Assembly (NCBI GenBank): GCA_049323895.1
Contig: JBMOKT010000012.1
Span: 40,243 to 104,242, forward strand
DNA length: 64,000 nucleotides
Source: JBMOKT01 sp049323895
Lineage (GTDB): Bacteria; Bacillota; Peptococcia; Peptococcales; BICA1-8
Reading direction: 5' to 3'
Made by a program: the position numbers and the translations under genes. The notes under the pieces were generated by a model. That model saw only the letters and a list, made by a program, of their open reading frames with translations. It was not told the DNA's origin and searched no databases. Shown in pieces: positions 61,750 through 64,000 of this stretch. How positions within the stretch are numbered: position 1 is the first letter of the stretch; every line of letters starts with the position of its first letter.

Positions 61750-61802
61750 AAAAAATCCCTGTCAATAAATAAACCTGCGGTTATATTTGACAGGGATTTT
61801 TT
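61750..61802 (+). terminator. Terminator after agrD copy 2
   Basis: Same stem AAAAAATCCCTGTCAA/TTGACAGGGATTTTTT as in copy 1. Confidence 0.88.
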
Positions 61803-61858
61803 GCCTAAACTGCATAGATAAGTTCAGCAAGATGGGATTATAGAAAGGAGGGCTGGTT

Positions 61859-61906
61859 ATGAGTAGAATTAGGTCTCCAGACAAAAAAGCTTTATTCCCC
61901 AGCTAA
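61859..61906 (+). CDS. Conserved 15-codon ORF, copy 2
   Basis: Encodes MSRIRSPDKKALFPS with AAAGGAGGGC before the ATG; counterpart of the ORF at 55260. Lies after the agrD terminator and about 110 nt before a secreted-protein gene, as copy 1 lies before the M23 gene. Confidence 0.55.
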   Translation: MSRIRSPDKKALFPS

Positions 61907-62013
61907 AATCAAAATGCCGCTCAAAGCAAATCAATTATAGGGAAATAAAGCTTGTTACTAACATTATATCACAAAAAGGAAATCTGAATGTATAATATAA
62001 AGGAGGAATTAGA

Positions 62014-62544
62014 ATGAGCATGTTAAAGAAAAAAGTATTTTTAATTTTATTAGTCATAGCTTTTCTTGCAACATCCATTACTCCCTTATTTGCCAACGGA
62101 GAAGAACATAGATTTTATATAATGGCCCAAGATCCCGACTGGGGTACAAAATGGTTTTATTTTAGATGCAAAAACAGCTTTGATGTAAGCTATGATACCG
62201 GTGAAACAGTTACTTATAATCATTATGTATCTGGCTGGAAACAACCGGTTGATAACATTTTCCCCCCGGAAATCGGTAACGGCAGCATGTCTTATATAAA
62301 ATGTCAGTTGATTAACAACAGTTCCGGTTCGATAGTAGATGAAACCTATTTAACCGGTAATTATGAGATAATATACCCCAGCGACTGGATCTATTTTTAT
62401 TGGTGGCGTAGCAGCAGTTATAGCCAATCATTATCTGGTCCTAATATAGGTGGGTACACAGTAAAAGATAAAATATTAGCACTGCCTCCTAGTGGCTGGC
62501 AAATAATTTATAATGAATATAGTGACCCAACCTATTCACTTTAA
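62014..62544 (+). CDS. Secreted protein of unknown function
   Basis: 176 aa. Signal peptide (KKKVFLILLVIAFLATSITPLFA) followed by a Tyr/Trp/Ser-rich mature domain (DPDWGTKWFYFRCKNSF, PSDWIYFYWWRSSSYSQS), with two Cys that could form a disulfide. No family recognised. Strong AAAGGAGG site. It follows agrD copy 2 and the 15-codon ORF, so it is a candidate target of the peptide signal. Confidence 0.75.
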   Translation: MSMLKKKVFLILLVIAFLATSITPLFANGEEHRFYIMAQDPDWGTKWFYFRCKNSFDVSYDTGETVTYNHYVSGWKQPVDNIFPPEIGNGSMSYIKCQLINNSSGSIVDETYLTGNYEIIYPSDWIYFYWWRSSSYSQSLSGPNIGGYTVKDKILALPPSGWQIIYNEYSDPTYSL

Positions 62545-62556
62545 GGAGGGATTATC

Positions 62557-63288
62557 ATGATTAACAAAAAGTTTGTTTTAATTGTATGTGTTTCCTTTAT
62601 TATGGCCAGTGTCTTAACCTTTGGCGTTACCCAAAATCCTTCGAATGCCGAAAACGTCTCTAAAATCGCAAATAAAGACCTTATAAATAAAACCGGTAAA
62701 GTTGCAAAAGAAAATTTGAAGGAAATTACAAAACTTAATGCCGCCCTATTAAAGAAAGCCACAGATCTAACTGTAGCTGCTACTATTAATGACACTGTAG
62801 ATTTAAATGTAGAAGAATTTATGTATTTGAAAAAAATGTATTCTGCTTACGGAATGGATAAAAGCGATGACTACATCTTTAACGTCTTAGTAGAAGAAAA
62901 AGTAAAATTTGCTGAAGCCGAAAAGAGAGGCCTTTTACCTACAGAAAAAGAACTGACAGATTATTTAAAAATGGAGCAGCAAATGGCAAAAGAAAATCCG
63001 GAAGTTTTTCAAGAATTAATTGATGCTTCCGGTTTAACGGAAGATGAGTATTGGAATACTTACGAAAGGTTTTATGCTACCAAAATCGTAGCCTTTGGAA
63101 AACTAAGTAAAGCTATTTTCGAAGAAGCCGGTCTGGCAAATAGCGAAAAAGTAAATAATGACTTACTAGAAGCCCAAAAAGTACATTATAAGCAATATAT
63201 TCAAGAACTCAAAAACAAAGCTAAGGTTACTATTAATAAAGAATTTAAAGACTTCAGCTATGACAAAACTGTATTAACAGTAAAATAA
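62557..63288 (+). CDS. Secreted SurA-N-like chaperone domain protein
   Basis: 243 aa. Signal-like N-terminus (FVLIVCVSFIMASVLTFGV), then a helical SurA/PrsA N-terminal-type domain (VNVEEF-like DLNVEEFMYLKKMY, LVEEKVKFAEAEKRGLLPTEKELTDYLKM in two helices). No PPIase (rotamase) domain. It starts 12 nt after the previous gene, so both are co-transcribed, and it may help export or fold that protein. Followed by an AGGGATC/GGTCCCT hairpin at 63305-63331. Confidence 0.8.
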   Translation: MINKKFVLIVCVSFIMASVLTFGVTQNPSNAENVSKIANKDLINKTGKVAKENLKEITKLNAALLKKATDLTVAATINDTVDLNVEEFMYLKKMYSAYGMDKSDDYIFNVLVEEKVKFAEAEKRGLLPTEKELTDYLKMEQQMAKENPEVFQELIDASGLTEDEYWNTYERFYATKIVAFGKLSKAIFEEAGLANSEKVNNDLLEAQKVHYKQYIQELKNKAKVTINKEFKDFSYDKTVLTVK

Positions 63289-63304
63289 GTAACTCCTGTA
63301 CCAT

Positions 63305-63335
63305 ATAGGGATCGGTTATACTGGTCCCTATCTTA
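63305..63335 (+). terminator. Terminator after the secreted-protein pair
   Basis: ATAGGGATC and GGTCCCTAT form a stem with a 9-10 nt loop, followed by CTTATTTC. Confidence 0.65.
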
Positions 63336-63403
63336 TTTCTAATAGTTTTGTTTTGAAATATAAGCATGTTATCATAAGAAGTGTATCAGGGGACGGCAGA
63401 CCA

Positions 63404-63529
63404 ATGTCACAACTTCCAAAAAAAGGGTTGGATTTAAGATTCATAGCAATATTATTAATGGTTTCTATTGCAATTGATTTAGGTATCTTGTCTTTATATA
63501 AGACCTTTACTTCTACTTTAAAAAAATAA
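63404..63529 (+). CDS. Small single-pass membrane peptide
   Basis: 41 aa with one hydrophobic helix (about 12-31: RFIAILLMVSIAIDLGIL) between basic ends. AGGGGA ribosome site 10 nt upstream. No relative known; accept with caution because it is short. Confidence 0.45.
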   Translation: MSQLPKKGLDLRFIAILLMVSIAIDLGILSLYKTFTSTLKK

Positions 63530-63634
63530 AATACTTTGGAGAGATCTCAAAAACTGGTTAATAACCAGTCTTTTTAATTTTTGGCATATATTATATTGAT
63601 TTAATAGATAATTGCTTTACCGGAGGAATTATCA

Positions 63635-63885
63635 ATGGAAATGTATTTTAGTTTTTTTTAAGTTTTATTGTAATAATTATGACGTTATTTTTAATTATTT
63701 TTGTATTTTTAACTATGCATTCGATTATTCCATTTAAGATGGATGAAGAATGGGAAAAAGAAGATATTCCAACAGAATGTTTTTTTGAATATCTTAAATA
63801 TTCATTCTCTAAAATAGTAACCAGTAGACATGGGGACGTTTTAGACATGGGTAGGGTAGACATGGGGACGTTTCGAGACCACTGA
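63635..63885 (+). pseudogene. Small membrane protein, frameshifted at a T8 run
   Basis: CGGAGGAATTATCA precedes an ATG whose frame stops after 8 codons at a T-run (63652-63659). One extra T would join it to the 63679 frame, giving a hydrophobic N-terminus (SFIVIIMTLFLIIFVFLTM) and a charged tail. The last 15 residues come from the GACATGGGGACGTTT direct repeat. Either a true frameshift or a homopolymer error. Confidence 0.4.
63829..63875. repeat. GACATGGGGACGTTT direct repeat
   Basis: GACATGGGGACGTTT occurs at about 63829 and again at about 63859, with a partial GACATGGG copy between them. Such words are often found near REP-like elements of clostridial transposases, though no transposase is visible here. 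Confidence 0.5.
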
Positions 63886-63936
63886 AAAAGATATCATAAT
63901 AATTGGCAAATAGGGTATAGATTGTAGGAAAACAAA

Positions 63937-64000
63937 GAAAAACCCCCTAAAATCCGGTATAATAGAGTTGTTGAGACACTAATACCAGAGGGGGTTTTTC
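63937..64000. other. 12-bp inverted repeat at right edge
   Basis: GAAAAACCCCCT (63937-63948) and AGGGGGTTTTTC (63989-64000) flank a TATAAT box at 63958-63963. Could be a terminator, or the end of a mobile element whose body lies beyond the window. Confidence 0.35.

Overview
The window looks like the chromosome of an anaerobic, low-GC Bacillota (Clostridia/Peptococcaceae-like). The evidence is mecA, niaR and an agr-type peptide system, strong AGGAGG ribosome sites, several ferredoxins, rubrerythrin, a reductive-dehalogenase-like protein and sigma-54 promoters. I cannot name the species. No phage, CRISPR array or rRNA is visible. One tRNA gene (Pro, CGG) is present.

Region 1 (1-24.3 kb) is a very large organic-acid utilisation island. 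It holds two tripartite tricarboxylate transporter sets (one cut by the left edge) and three LeuC/LeuD-type hydro-lyase pairs. It also holds a monomeric aconitase, an isocitrate/isopropylmalate-type dehydrogenase, an MmgE/PrpD protein, a muconate-cycloisomerase-like enolase-superfamily enzyme, a LarA-like racemase, a split UxaA-type dehydratase (small plus large subunit), a DapA-type lyase, an Ldh2-type dehydrogenase and a GntR/FCD regulator. Two paralogous copies of an unrecognised gene pair (a 4Fe-4S protein plus a Cys/His-rich protein) flank the Ldh2 gene. Four transcription units in this island carry textbook sigma-54 -24/-12 promoters (GG-N10-GC), with TTAGGT-like half-sites repeated at 11 bp upstream, so they probably form one enhancer-dependent regulon.

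Region 2 (24.4-54.6 kb) is mostly housekeeping: glycerate kinase, FolD, an MGDG-synthase-like glycosyltransferase, endonuclease III, MecA, NiaR, ferredoxins, rubrerythrin, a lipid-kinase-like protein, nucleoside kinase, YajQ and AsnS. It also holds an FCD regulator with its permease, a membrane-anchored reductive-dehalogenase-like protein, a sensor kinase next to a decayed HD-GYP gene, an amidase, and a GGDEF/HD-GYP protein.

Region 3 (54.7-63.3 kb) is an agr-type peptide-signalling locus. It encodes a LytTR response regulator, a separate 4-TM protein, a GHKL histidine kinase with 2 TM, AgrB, and AgrD. The agrD cassette is duplicated 6.6 kb upstream, where a collapsed agrB remnant precedes an intact agrD copy with an identical C-terminal signal region. 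Each cassette also carries its own promoter with repeated TTCATTCC elements, a terminator and a conserved 15-codon ORF with a strong ribosome site. Secreted proteins lie next to each cassette: a frameshifted M23 peptidase and a lipoprotein after the first, and an unknown exported protein plus a SurA-N-like protein after the second. The right edge (63.4-64 kb) holds small ORFs and repeat-like or terminator-like DNA.
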